Below are positions 1 to 9,624 of a stretch of DNA of 64,000 nucleotides, piece after piece (within the stretch, counting starts at the first letter, position 1; every line of letters begins with the position of its first letter). This DNA comes from Streptomyces sp. WAC08241 (GTDB lineage Bacteria > Actinomycetota > Actinomycetes > Streptomycetales > Streptomycetaceae). Position numbers and translations under genes: made by a program. The DNA lies in assembly GCA_007858575.1 (NCBI GenBank), contig CP042279.1:4218501-4282500 (forward strand), written 5' to 3'. A model generated the notes under the pieces. It had not been told where the DNA came from and searched no databases. It was given only the letters and a program-made list of their open reading frames with translations.

Positions 1-6
1 GCTTCC

Positions 7-46
7 GCAACCACGACAGTTATAGTGCTTCACTTGTAGTGGTTGC
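7..46. promoter_or_regulatory. Inverted-repeat operator before the TetR gene
   Basis: Arms at 7-18 (GCAACCACGACA) and 35-46 (TGTAGTGGTTGC) match in 11 of 12 positions around a spacer holding TATAGT at 21-26, a plausible -10 box. The site lies about 40 bases before the TetR start, where an autoregulatory operator is expected. It may also serve a divergent gene left of the window. The regulator assignment is inference. Confidence 0.55.
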
Positions 47-83
47 GCAAGCCCTATCGTCGGCGTGAACACGCTCAGCACGG

Positions 84-670
84 ATGGAGCCCCAGGTGGC
101 GAGAAACCCGGAACGCCGTACGGCCCTGCTCGACGCGGCGATCGAGGCACTGGCGGACGAAGGCGCCCGCGGGCTGACCTTCCGGGCGGTCGACGCCCGG
201 GCCGGGGTCCCCACGGGCACCTCGTCCAACTACTTCACCGACCGGGACCAGTTGCTCTCCCAGGTCGGCGACCGGATCTTCGTACGGCTCACCCCGGAGC
301 CCGGCGCCGTCGACACCGCCATGCGGCCCGCGCCCAGCAGGAGCTGATGGTCGAGCTGATGCGCTGGCTCGCCCGGCGCATGGCGGCCGAGCGCACCTGC
401 TACCTGGGGCTCTTCGAACTGCGTCTGGAGGCCGTGCGCCGCCCGGAGCTGCGGACGCAGCTCACCAAGGTGCTCCGCTCCGACCTGGACGAGAACGTCC
501 GGCTGCACCTGGACTCCGGGATGCCCGGGGACGCGGACACGGTCCGGCTGCTCTACTTCGCCCTCACGGGGCTGCTGTTCGACCACTTCACCGTCCCCGG
601 CCTCCACGGCGAGCGGGACCTGGACGACCTGATCGAGACCGTGGTCAACCGCGTCGTCCCCGAGGCCTGA
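84..670 (+). CDS. TetR/AcrR family transcriptional regulator (frameshifted)
   Basis: A transcriptional repressor of about 195 residues. The first 60 residues form the TetR helix-turn-helix: the segment around LTFRAVDARAGVPTGTSS followed by NYFTDRDQLL is the recognition helix and its next turn. The rest is a ligand-binding domain ending EAS-type helices near VVNRVVPEA. The frame changes once near 320-340, where the N-terminal part must join the segment starting QQELMVELMRW. The ATG at 84 is used because the HTH starts directly after it; a GTG at 65 is in another frame. A strong inverted repeat upstream suggests autoregulation. The inducer and target genes cannot be told from the window. Confidence 0.8.
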
Positions 671-696
671 CCGCCTCCGGGCCCGGGACGGGCCCC

Positions 697-803
697 GGCG
701 TCAAAGCGGGGCTCGGCACGGAACGGGCCCCGGCGCCGGAGCGGGGCTCGGCGCCGGAGCGGGGCTCGGCGCCGGAACGGGCCTCAGCGCCGGAGCGGGG
801 TTC
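697..803. repeat. Six tandem units of about 18 bp at the 3-prime end of the prenyl synthase
   Basis: Imperfect copies of GGCGCCGGAGCGGGGCTC occur at 697-714, 715-731 (divergent), 732-749, 750-767, 768-785 and 786-803. The array lies between two convergent genes, and the last unit covers two bases of the synthase stop codon. It looks like a GC-rich minisatellite. Two other genes in this window carry similar 3-prime arrays. Confidence 0.75.
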
Positions 804-1845
804 AGCGCGTGCGCCGGGTGACGAACTCCGCCAGGGCGAGCAGGTCCCCGCGGCCACCGGGTCCGGGACCGCCTGCGCCAGGTGCTCGACGGCACGGCCC
901 ATCCGCTCGGCCGCCTGGGCCTGCGCCCAGTCGCGCCCGCCGGCCCGCTCCACCGCGTCCGCCGCCGCCCGCACCCCCGCGGCGTCGAGGGCCGGACGGG
1001 AGTACAGCTCGGCCAGCTCCTCCCCGCCGGGGTCCCGGAGGTGAGCGCCGCCACCACGGGCAGCGACTTCTTGCGGGCGGCCAGGTCGGCCCCGGCCGGC
1101 TTGCCCGTGCGCTCCGGGTCCCCCAGATGCCGATGAGGTCGTCGATCAGTTGGAAGGCGAGGCCCGCCTCCCGGCCGAAGGCGTCCATCGCCGCGACCTC
1201 CTCCTCGCCCGCGCCCGCGTAGAGCGCGCCGAGAGCACAGGCGCAGCCGAGCAGCGCGCCGGTCTTGGCGGTGGCCATCGCCGTGCACTCGTCGAGGGAG
1301 ACCTCGCGCGGGCCGCGCCGCTCGAGGCGCAGTCCGCCTGCTGTCCGGCGCAGAGCTCGATGACGCAGGCGGCGAGGCGCGCGGAGGCGGCCGCCGAGGC
1401 GGGGTGCGGGTCCTCGGCGAGCAGCCGCAGGGCGAGCGCGCTCATCGCGTCGCCCGCGATCAGCGCGTCCGGGATGCCGAAGACCGTCCAGGCGGTGGGC
1501 CGGTGGCGCCGGTGGGGTCCCCGTCGACGATGTCGTCGTGGAGCAGGGTGAAGTTGTGCGCGAGCTCCACCGCGGCCGCGGCCTTCACGGCGCGGGCCTC
1601 CTCGGCGCCGAGCGCGCGGGCCGCGGCGAGGACGAGGGCGGGCCGGACGGCCTTGCCCGCCTGCTCGGCGGCCGGGGTGCCGTCGGCGTGCTCCCAGCCG
1701 AAGTGGTACATCGCCACCCGTCGTATGGAACCGGGCAGGGTCTCGACGGTCGAGCGGAGCTGGGGCTGGACGGCCGTCCGCGTCCGGTCCAGGAGCGCCG
1801 CGGCCCCTGGCCGCCGGTGGCGGCGTCCGCGCTGGTCATGGTCAC
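802..1845 (-). CDS. Polyprenyl diphosphate synthase, likely encapsulin cargo (frameshifted)
   Basis: A trans-prenyltransferase of about 345 residues that condenses isopentenyl diphosphate with an allylic diphosphate. Both aspartate-rich motifs are present: LLHDDIVDGD (first DDxxD type) and LIDDLIGIWGD (second). KAVRPALVLAAARALG and AARKKSLPVV are also typical of the family. The protein is split by at least six frame changes (near 1800, 1500, 1310, 1110, 1025 and 850). The start is GTG 1845, with AAGGGAG five bases upstream; ATG 1839 is the alternative. It lies about 100 bases downstream of, and co-directional with, the Family 2B encapsulin gene. Polyprenyl synthases are a known cargo class of that family, so this protein is probably loaded into the shell. 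The product chain length cannot be read from the sequence. Confidence 0.82.
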
Positions 1846-1942
1846 GGTCACTCCCTTCGCGTCCTTCGCCGCGGTCGTCCGCCGCGGCGGGCCGGGACGC
1901 CCGGGGCGGAGGGTCCACTCCCCGCCCCCGGGCGCCGCGGGC

Positions 1943-3355
1943 TCAGCGCCAGCGGCTGACCTCGACGTTCTCCAGGACGCCGAGCGCGTCCGGGACGAGG
2001 ACCGCCGCCGAGTAGTAGGCGGTGACCAGGTAGGAGATGATCGCCTGCTCGTCGATGCCCATGAAGCGGACGGAGAGGCTGGGCTCGATCTCGTCGGGGA
2101 TGCCGGTCTGGTGCAGACCGATCACACCCTGGTCGGCCTCGCCGGTGCGCATGCAGATGATCGAGGTGGTGCGGGCGTCCGAGACCGGGATCTTGTTGCA
2201 CGGGTAGATCGGCACGCCGCGCCAGGTCGGGATGCGGTTGCCGTTGACGTCGATGGTCTCGGGCACCAGACCGCGCTTGTTGAGCTCGCGGCCGAAGGCG
2301 GCGATGGCGCGCGGGTGGGCGAGGAACATCTTCGAGCCCCGGCGGCGGGAGAGCAGCTCGTCCATGTCGTCCGGACCGGGGGCGCCGTCGTGGGCTGGAT
2401 CCGCTGCTCGTAGTCGCAGTTGGAGAGGAGGCCGAACTCCTTGTTGTTGACGAGCTCGTACTCCTGGCGCTCGCGGAGCGCTCGACCGTGAGCCGCAACT
2501 GCTGCTCGGTCTGGTTCATCGGCTGGTTGTAGAGGTCGGCGACGCGGCTGTGGACCTTCAGGACGGTCTGGGCGACGCTCAGTTCGTACTCGCGGGGCGA
2601 GGCGTCGTAGTCGACGTACGTGTGCGGCACGACGGCCTCGCCGACGTGGCCGGCGGAGAGGTCGATGGCGGCCTCGCCGTACTTGTTGGTGCGCTGCTCG
2701 GGCAGGGCGGCGACGGTCGCGAGGTGGGCGGCGAGCGAGCCGGCCCGGTCCGCGAGGTTGCGCACGTCGGCCCGGGTGAGCTCCAGGACCGTGCAGGCGG
2801 TGGCGGCCCGGGCGGTCCACTCCCAGGTGGCGTCCTCGCGGATCAGGGCGGTCTCGCCGAGGTAGGCGCCGTCGGCGAGGACGCCGAGGACGGCCTCGTC
2901 GCCGTACGGCCCCTCGCCGATCTGCTCGATCCGGCCGTGGGCGAGGAGGTACACCCGGTCGGTGGGGGTGCCCGCGACGGCCAGGGTCTCGCCTGCCGCG
3001 TACTCCCGCTGGGTGCAGCGGGAGGCGAGCTCGGAGAGCGCGTCCTCGTCCTCGTAACCGCGCAGGGCGGGGAGTTCGCCGAGTTCGGCGGGGATCACCG
3101 CGACGCGCTCGCCCGTCTGGACGAAGGTGACGCGCCCGTCCCCCACGGAGTAGCTGAGCCTCCGGTTCACCCGGTACGTGCCGCCCTGCACCTGGACCCA
3201 CGGCAGCGTCCGCAGCAGCCACCGGGAGGTGATCTCCTGCATCTGCGGGGCCGACTTGGTGGTCGTGGCGAGGTTCGCGCGGCGGCGGTGCCGAGACTCT
3301 GCTGCGGCGCCTGCTGCTCCGCGAGGACCTCGTCGCCAACCGAACCTACGGACAT
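1943..3355 (-). CDS. Family 2B encapsulin shell protein with cNMP-binding-like domain
   Basis: A nanocompartment shell protein of about 470 residues, related to the EshA-type proteins of Streptomyces. The N-arm starts MSVGSVGDEVLAEQQAP, followed by the conserved SRWLLRTLPWVQVQGGTYRVN. A cyclic-nucleotide-binding-like domain follows (about residues 80-210, with GETLAVAGTPTDRVYLLAHG and GEGPYGDEAVLG). The rest is the HK97-fold capsid part, including YVDYDASPREYELS and RIPTWRGVPIYPCNKIPVSD. ATG 3355 is preferred over a later in-frame Met because it follows GAGAGGGAG and restores the known N-terminus. The frame shifts near 3268, 2485 and 2400-2360. The gene precedes a polyprenyl synthase, its likely cargo. 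Whether cyclic nucleotides bind the domain is not shown by the sequence. Confidence 0.88.
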
Positions 3356-3608
3356 GGAACTCCCTCTCGTATGACTGAGTTGCGTGAGAAGCCTTTCAGT
3401 ACGCAGCGTGTCGGCGCCATTACACAATCGGGTGGGACTGTTCGAAGATCTTCGGGGCATGTCACCGGTTTTCCCACCGGACGGTCGAGCCCCGGCCACC
3501 CCTCCGGCCTTGTGTCCGGATCGGCTCGCACACGATCCGAACGGATGGCGGCGGAGCGATGTGCTCCGGTACTCCGGAGGTCCATCCCGTCCCCCGGAAG
3601 GAGTCGCC

Positions 3609-4198
3609 ATGGCTGCCCCCATGTCCGCGAACAGGTTCTCACCGCGCTGCGCGGCGAGGGCCTCACGGTCGTCCAGGTCGGCGCCTGGGCCACCCACAAC
3701 CGCAACCACAAGGGCCCCTGGGGCCCGGTGCACGGCGTGATGATCCACCACACCGTGACCCGGGGCACCGCCGGCACCGTCCGGATCTGCCGGGACGGCT
3801 ACGCGGGCCTGCCGGGGCCGCTCTGCCACGGCGTGATCGCCAAGGACGGCACGGTCCACCTCGTCGGCTACGGGCGCGCCAACCACGCCGGGCTCGGCGA
3901 CGACGAGGTGCTCCGGGCGGTCATCGCCGAGCGGGGCCTGCCACCCGACAACGAGGCCACCACGGACGGCAACCGGCACTTCTACGGCTTCGAGTGCGAG
4001 AACCTCGGGGACGGCGTGGACCCGTGGCCGAAGGTCCAGTTGGAGGCCATCGCGAAGGCGGCCGCGGCCGTGTGCCGGGTGCACGGCTGGACGCACCGGT
4101 CGGTCATCGGCCACCTGGAGTGGCAGCCGGGGAAGTCGGACCCCAGAGGTTTCACGATGGCCTCCATGCGGGAGCGGATCGCCGAACGGATGCGGTAG
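3609..4198 (+). CDS. Peptidoglycan recognition / N-acetylmuramoyl-L-alanine amidase domain protein
   Basis: A protein of about 195 residues made almost entirely of an amidase_2/PGRP fold. GVMIHHTVT carries the first zinc histidine, YGRANHAGLG lies in the middle, and VIGHLEWQPGKSDP carries the second histidine and the catalytic region. It would cleave the bond between muramic acid and L-Ala in peptidoglycan. ATG 3609 follows the Shine-Dalgarno GGAAGGA at 3595-3601. One frame change lies near 3640, joining MAAPMSANRF to LTALRGEGLTVV. There is no clear signal peptide, so it may act in the cytoplasm, for example in wall recycling, or be a phage-endolysin relative. The encapsulin gene is divergent, across about 250 bases in which I see no convincing promoter motif. 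Confidence 0.82.
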
Positions 4199-4332
4199 CC
4201 GGGGCGGCGGGGACCGGGAGGGGCGGGGCCGTCCGGAGGGGCCGGGGCGTCCGGGGAGCCGGGGCCGTCCGGGAGTCGGGCTTTTCGGGCGCCGGGGCCG
4301 GGTGCTGGGGCTCCGGGCGACACAATGGTCCC

Positions 4333-5249
4333 GTGAACCCGTTCGACCTCTCCCGGCTGCGGCCCCGGATCCCCTCGCCCCTGGAACCGGTGGAGGACGA
4401 ACGTTTCGCCCGGCGCGGCCTCGCGCTGCTCCTGAAGCGCGAGGACCTCATCCACCCCGACCTGCCGGGCAACAAGTGGCGCAAGCTCGCGCTCAACCTG
4501 GAGGCGGCGGCCGGACGGCCCGTGCTCACCTTCGGCGGGGCGTACTCCAACCACCTGCGGGCCACGGCGGCGGCCGGCCGCCTGCTGGGCTTCCCCACGG
4601 TCGGGGTGGTCCGGGGCGACGAGCTGGCCGGGCGCCCGCTCAACCCCTCCCTGGCGCGGTGCGCGGCGGACGGGATGCGCCTGGAGTTCGTGGACCGGGC
4701 CACGTACCGCGCGAAGAACGACCCCGCCGTCCTCGCGGAGCTTCCTGGAGCGCGCCCCCGCGGGCGCGTACGTCGTCCCGGAGGGCGGCAGCAACGCGCT
4801 CGCCGTGCACGGCTGCGCGGAGCTGGGCCGGGAACTCGCGGGGCGGCGGACGCGGTCGCCGTCGCCTGCGGCACGGGCGGCACCCTGGCGGGCCTCGCGG
4901 CCGGTCTCGCCCCCGGGCAGCGGGCCCTGGGCTTCCCGGTCCTCAAGGGGGCTTCCTGGGCGGGGAGGTCCGCGCCTCCAGGAGGCGGCGTTCGGCGGCC
5001 CGCGCGGCGACTGGTCCCTGGACGAGCGCTTCCACGGCGGGGCTACGCGCGCGTGTCCCCGGCTTTGGAGGCTTTCACACAGGATTTCGAGGAACGGCAT
5101 GAACTCGCCATCGAGCGACTGTATGTGGCCAAAATGCTGCACGGGCTCGTGACCCTGGCGGAGGAGGACGCGTTCCCCCGGGCACCCGGATCGCGGCGGT
5201 GGTCACGGGCGCCCCGGACGGGGTTCAGCCGTCGGTCTCCTCGCGGTAG
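4333..5249 (+). CDS. ACC deaminase / D-cysteine desulfhydrase family PLP enzyme (frameshifted)
   Basis: A fold-type II PLP enzyme of about 305 residues. LLLKREDLIHPDLPGNKWRKL carries the PLP lysine region, FGGAYSNHLRATAAAG is the following motif, and VACGTGGTLAGLAAGL is the phosphate-binding glycine loop. Members remove ammonia from 1-aminocyclopropane-1-carboxylate or sulfide from D-cysteine; the sequence does not separate these. The start is GTG 4333. The gene has at least five frame changes between about 4740 and 5190, making it one of the worst-affected genes. With these repaired it ends at TAG 5247-5249, overlapping the convergent antiporter gene by 25 bases. Confidence 0.78.
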
Positions 5250-6821
5250 GCGGCCGCCTCCTCCAGGTCGAGGCGGCGGAGCAGGACGCGCATCATCTCG
5301 TCGTCGATCCGGCGTGCGTCGCGCAGGTGCACGAAGACCTCCCGCTCGGCGTCGATCATCTCGCGCGAGAGGCGCCGGTAGGTGTCGTCGGCGGTCTCCC
5401 CGGTGACCTCGTTGACCGACCCGAGCCGCTCCCAGACCGCGTTGCGGCGCCGTTCGAGCACGGTCCGCAGCCGGTCGGCGAGGGGCGGCGGCAGGGCGTT
5501 GCGCTCGTCCGCGAGGAGCGCGTCGAGACGCTCCTCGGCGGCCTGCGAGGCCTCGCTCTGGGCCTGCGCCTCGGCGAGCGTCTCGGCGTACCGGTCGCGC
5601 CCGGGGAGCTTCAGGAGCCGGATGAGGGGCGGCAGGGTGAGGCCCTGCACCACCAGGGTGCCGATCACGGTGGTGAAGGTGAGGAAGAGGACGAGGTTGC
5701 GGGACGGGAACTCCTCGCCGTCGGCGACGACGGGGATGGAGAAGGCGATGGCGAGCGAGACCACTCCGCGCATGCCGGCCCAGCCGACGACGAGCGGCGC
5801 CTTCCAGTCCACCCCCGGCTCCCGCTCCCGGACGCGGGCGGAGAGCCACCGGGGCAGGAAGGTCGCCGGGTAGACCCAGAGGAAGCGGACGAGGACCACG
5901 GCGACGAAGACGCCGACCGCGTACCCGGCTGCCTCGCCGACGCCGTACCGGCCGAGGCCCTGGACGACGTACGGGAGTTGGAGGCCGATCAGGGCGAAGA
6001 CGGCGGATTCCAGGACGAAGGCGACCATCTTCCACACGGCCTCCTCCTGGAGCCGCGTCGCGAAGTCGACCTGCCAGGCGCGGTGGCCGAGGAAGAGGCC
6101 GACCACGACGACGGCGAGGACCCCGGAGGCGCCGACCTCCTCGGCGGCCGCGTAGGCGACGAAGGGGATGAGGAGGGAGAGGGTGTTCTGGAGCAGGGAG
6201 TCCCGCAGGTGGAGGCGGAGCCAGTGGATGGGGACCATGAGGATCAGGCCGACGCCGATGCCGCCGACGGCCGCGAGCGCGAACTCGCCCACCCCGCCGG
6301 CCCAACTGACGCCCTCGCCGACGGCCGCCGCGAGGGCGACCTTGTAGGCGGTGATCGCGGTCGCGTCGTTCACCAGGGACTCGCCCTGGAGGATCGTGGT
6401 GATCCGGTTCGGCAGGCCCAGCTTGCGGGCGATGGCGGTGGCGGCGACCGCGTCCGGCGGGCGATCACCGCGCCGAGCACGAGGGCGGCGGTGAGCGGCA
6501 GGTCGGGCACGAGGACGTACGCGAGCCAGCCGACGGCCACGGTGGCGAAGAGGACGTACCCGACGGAGAGCAGGGCGACGGGCCGGACGTTGGCCCGCAG
6601 GTCGAGGTAGGAGGAGTCGACGGCGGCCGTGTAGAGGAGCGGGGCAGGATCAGCGGCAGCACGATGTGCGGGTCGAGCGTGTAGTCGGGGACGCCCGGGA
6701 CGTACGAGGCGGCGAGCCCGGCGGCGACCAGGAGCAGCGGGGCGGGCACCGGGGTCCGGCGGGCCGCGCCCGCGATCGCGGCGCTCGCCGCCACCAGTCC
6801 CACCAGTTGCAGTGCGTCCAT
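5225..6821 (-). CDS. CPA1-family Na+/H+ antiporter
   Basis: A membrane antiporter of about 530 residues exchanging protons for sodium or another cation. Roughly twelve hydrophobic segments run from MDALQLVGLVAASAAIAG to about residue 400. Family hallmarks are visible: LVNDATAITAYKVAL in the pore helix, EEVGASGVLAVVVVGLFLGH, and GWAGMRGVVSLAIAFSIP. A cytoplasmic tail of about 110 charged residues follows, ending EEAAAYREETDG. ATG 6821 begins the first membrane helix. Frame changes lie near 6640 and 6400-6460, the second just before the NDATAI motif. The gene converges on the PLP deaminase and is transcribed away from the UBP-type zinc finger gene. Confidence 0.88.
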
Positions 6822-6867
6822 GCCGCCGCCCGCCCTCTCGTCCGTACCGCGACGTAACCTGGCCATC

Positions 6868-7127
6868 ATGAGCGAGTGCCCCCACCTGCCGAACTGCCGC
6901 GCCCCGAACCGGCGCCGCTGGCCGACACCTGTCCCGAGTGCCTGGCGGACGGCACGCATCCGGTCCAGTTGCGGCTCTGCCTGACCTGCGGGCACGTGGG
7001 CTGCTGCGACTCCTCGGTGGGACGCCACGCGACCGCGCACCACGCCTCGACCGGACACCCGGTGATGCGGACCTTCGAGCCGGGCGAGCGGTGGCGCTGG
7101 TGCTTCGTGGACGGCGCGATCGTCTGA
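6868..7127 (+). CDS. UBP-type zinc finger domain protein
   Basis: A small cytoplasmic protein of about 86 residues, consisting of one UBP-type (ZnF-UBP) zinc finger. The metal ligands run along TCPECLADGTHPVQLRLC, LTCGHVGCCDSS and GRHATAHHASTGHPV. The domain binds the C-terminus of ubiquitin in eukaryotes; in actinobacteria its partner is unknown. ATG 6868 is chosen because the family begins MSECPH. The frame moves once near 6890, where CTGCC-GAACTG has lost a base. It is divergent from the antiporter gene, with only 46 bases between the two starts. Confidence 0.8.
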
Positions 7128-7143
7128 CGGTTGCGGCACGGGC

Positions 7144-7169
7144 GGTTCGACGGCCTCCCGCTTGGGTAC
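7144..7169 (+). promoter_or_regulatory. Candidate sigma-B/sigma-H type promoter before rshA-sigH
   Basis: GGTT at 7144-7147 and GGGTAC at 7164-7169 are separated by 16 bases, close to the GTTT/GGGTAT pattern used by the stress sigma factors of this family. It lies about 230 bases before rshA, so sigma-H could drive its own operon. The S. coelicolor operon is known to have several promoters, one of them stress-induced. Confidence 0.5.
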
Positions 7170-7344
7170 GTCACCCCTCCGCCGGTCGCTCGGTTCCGTT
7201 GTCCACAGGCCTCCGTCCACCGTCCGCACCCATGGGCCTACCATGGGTGACGGGCCGTGACGGGGCGGGGAACGCACGGCGACACGGCGGGACGGATCGC
7301 GATAGCGTCACGGCGGACTGCGCAGTTCCCTGCGTACCGCCCGG

Positions 7345-7370
7345 TTCGGGGCCTCTCCCCGGGCCCCGAA
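7345..7370 (+). terminator. Hairpin in the rshA leader (possible attenuator)
   Basis: Nine-base arms TTCGGGGCC (7345-7353) and GGCCCCGAA (7362-7370) enclose an 8-base loop and are followed by TGAGTTTG. The stem ends 17 bases before the rshA ribosome binding site. It could attenuate transcription, insulate the operon or occlude translation. It could also simply be a terminator for upstream transcripts. Confidence 0.4.
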
Positions 7371-7397
7371 TGAGTTTGTGCCACCTTGGAGGTGAGG

Positions 7398-7811
7398 GTG
7401 TCCCAGATCGCAGGCGAGCCCGGGACCCAGGACTTCGTGGAAGTCCGGCTGCCCGCTGCGGGTGCCTATCTGTCCGTGCTGCGTACGGCCACGGCCGGCT
7501 TCGCGGCGCGCTTGGACTTCACCCTCGACGAGATCGAGGACTTGCGGATCGCGGTCGACGAGGCCTGCGCCATCCTGCTCCAGCAGGCCGTGCCGGGATC
7601 CGTCCTCAGTTGCGTCTTCCGGCTGGTCGACGACTCGCTGGACGTGACGGTCTCCGCCCCGACGACGGACGGCCGCGCTCCCGAACGCGACACCTTCGCC
7701 TGGACGGTGCTGTCGGCGCTGGCCGGGAAGGTGGAGTCGTCGGTGGCCGACGACCGTACGGTCTCGATCAGCCTGTACAAACAGCGCGGCGCGGGGCCAG
7801 GCCCGGCGTGA
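7398..7811 (+). CDS. rshA: Anti-sigma factor RshA (RsbW-like ATP-binding protein)
   Basis: A 137-residue HATPase_c protein of the RsbW/SpoIIAB group that binds and inhibits sigma-H. The N-box is visible in DEIEDLRIAVDEACAILLQ, and the C-terminal part GRAPERDTFAWTVLSALAG matches the family. The frame is intact. GTG 7398 is chosen because GGAGG at 7388-7392 sits five bases upstream; the earlier TTG and GTG codons lack a ribosome binding site. The sigH start overlaps its stop (GTGA), so the pair is translationally coupled as in S. coelicolor, where rshA is also called prsH or ushX. Confidence 0.85.
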   Translation: MSQIAGEPGTQDFVEVRLPAAGAYLSVLRTATAGFAARLDFTLDEIEDLRIAVDEACAILLQQAVPGSVLSCVFRLVDDSLDVTVSAPTTDGRAPERDTFAWTVLSALAGKVESSVADDRTVSISLYKQRGAGPGPA

Positions 7812-8966
7812 GGAGCGGGGACGCGACGGCCGGCATCCCCGGGCAGAAGGCGCGGCCGCATGAGGTCGCTACGGAGCGGGCGGACCAGATGAGCGAGCAC
7901 GAGCAGCAGCACGAGGGTGCTGGGGCGCCGGGCGTGCCCGAGGGCTCCCGCGAAGGCTCCCGGGGCCCGGGGAGCCCGGTGCCGGCGGGACCGACACGGC
8001 CGACGCTGACGGGGTCGACGGGATCAACGGGATCGACGGAGCCGGCAAGGTCGACGGATCCGGGGAGGCCGGGGCCGCCGGGACGGCGACGGAAGGTGGC
8101 CGGGGCCGACGACAAGGTCGCCGGATCCGGAACCGACGACAAGACCGCCGGATCCGGGGACGAGGACAAGGACGGGGCCGACGAGGCTCCGGAGACCCAC
8201 GCCGTCCCGGTCCCGTACGACCGGAACGGCGCCCGTGCCCTCTTCGTCGAGCTGCGCGAGCTGCCGGAGGGCTCCCCGAGAAGGCGGAGCTGCGCAACCG
8301 GCTGGTACGGATGCACCTGCCGCTGGTGGAGCACCTGGCCCGGCGCTTCCGCAACCGCGGCGAGCCGCTGGACGACCTGACGCAGGTGGCGACGATCGGC
8401 CTGATCAAGTCGGTGGACCGGTTCGACCCGGAGCGCGGGGTCGAGTTCTCGACGTACGCGACCCCCACGGTCGTCGGCGAGATCAAGCGCCACTTCCGGG
8501 ACAAGGGCTGGGCGGTACGGGTGCCCCGCCGGCTCCAGGAGCTGCGGCTCTCGCTGACCACGGCGACGGCGGAGCTGTCCCAGCAGCACGGCCGCTCCCC
8601 GACCGTGCACGAGCTGGCCGAGCGGCTCGGGATCTCGGAGGAGGAGGTCCTGGAGGGCCTGGAGTCGGCGAACGCCTACTCGACGCTCTCCCTTGACGTC
8701 CCGGACACCGACGACGAGTCGCCGGCGGTGGCGGACACGCTGGGCGCGGAGGACGAGGCCCTGGAGGGGTCGAGTACCGCGAGTCGCTCAAGCCGCTCCT
8801 GGAGGACCTGCCGCCCCGGGAGAAGCGGATCCTGCTGCTTCGCTTCTTCGGGAACATGACCCAGTCGCAGATCGCGCAGGAGGTGGGCATCTCGCAGATG
8901 CACGTCTCCCGGCTGCTCGCCCGGACGCTGGCGCAGTTGCGGGAGAAGCTCCTGGTGGAGGAGTAG
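7808..8966 (+). CDS. sigH: RNA polymerase sigma factor SigH (SigB/SigF family)
   Basis: An alternative sigma factor of about 385 residues for osmotic, heat and developmental stress. The first 130 residues are a low-complexity, acidic and Pro/Ser/Gly/Thr-rich extension. Region 2 follows (LVRMHLPLVEHLARRF, DLTQVATIGLIKSVDRFD, GVEFSTYATPTVVGEIKRHF), then region 3, then region 4 (MTQSQIAQEVGISQMHVSRLL). Two base losses, at about 8277 (a C run) and 8768 (a G run), split the gene. GTG 7808 overlaps rshA; ATG 7889 is a later in-frame start. The S. coelicolor protein is made in several sizes, so more than one start may be used. Confidence 0.88.
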
Positions 8967-9011
8967 AACCCGGCCCTATCCGTTCACGGGGTGCCGTTCA
9001 CAGGGCGACGT

Positions 9012-9453
9012 TCACGGGGCGTCCTGGCCGGGGCGCCGGATGCCGAGCGCCTCGGTCGTGGCCGGGTTCACCAGGAGGACGAGCCCGGTGACGGCCAGGA
9101 CGCCGAGGACGACGCCCGCCGGGATCATCGCGCTGTTCGCCTGGAGCATCTGCCAGGCGACCGGCAGGGCCAGGATCTGGGTGATGACGGCCGGTCCGCG
9201 GCTCCAGGAGCGGCGCAGCCACAGACCGCGGGCGGCGGCCAGTGGGATCAGGCCGAGCGCGACGAGCGTCACGGCGCCCGTCACCGCGCCGGTGAGGTCG
9301 CCGGGCGTTCCGGTCAGGGCGTTCACCAGCATGTAGACGCCCCCGGCGACGAGTCCGAGCGCCTCGGCGCCGGCCACGGCGCCGCGGCGGCGAGACGGGT
9401 GGGACGGGGGTCTGCTCCGTACCGCTGACGGGGGTCTGCTCCGCACTGCTCAT
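9012..9453 (-). CDS. Small integral membrane protein
   Basis: About 147 residues with a short hydrophilic N-terminus that repeats EQTPV twice, then four hydrophobic segments: AVAGAEALGLVAGGVYMLV, TGAVTLVALGLIPLAAARGL, GPAVITQILALPVAWQML, and IPAGVVLGVLAVTGLVLLV. No catalytic motif is visible. The start ATG 9453 lies upstream of a frame change near 9375 that splits the PPRRRG region. It is convergent with sigH. The gene is conserved at this place in streptomycetes as far as I recall, but I know no function for it. Confidence 0.7.
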
Positions 9454-9624
9454 GGAAGGCAGGGTAACGGGGCCGCCCCCAGGACCGCCGGGGCCGGGTG
9501 CGGTCGGACGGGCCGTGAGCGAAATAGGAGCGGCATCGCGGTGACGCCGGGGCGGGACCGGGGCCGGGTCCCGCGGAACGGACCGGACTGGGCCCGGTAC
9601 CGCCGGGTAGGTACGCTGGCGACC

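Noticed and set aside
1538..2413. Long plus-strand frame opposite the prenyl synthase and encapsulin genes
   Set aside because: No family resemblance, and it overlaps two strong minus-strand genes entirely.
4199..4332. GGGCCGTCCGG-rich stretch as a regulatory array
   Set aside because: Only three loose copies occur in a very GC-rich gap; this could be composition alone.
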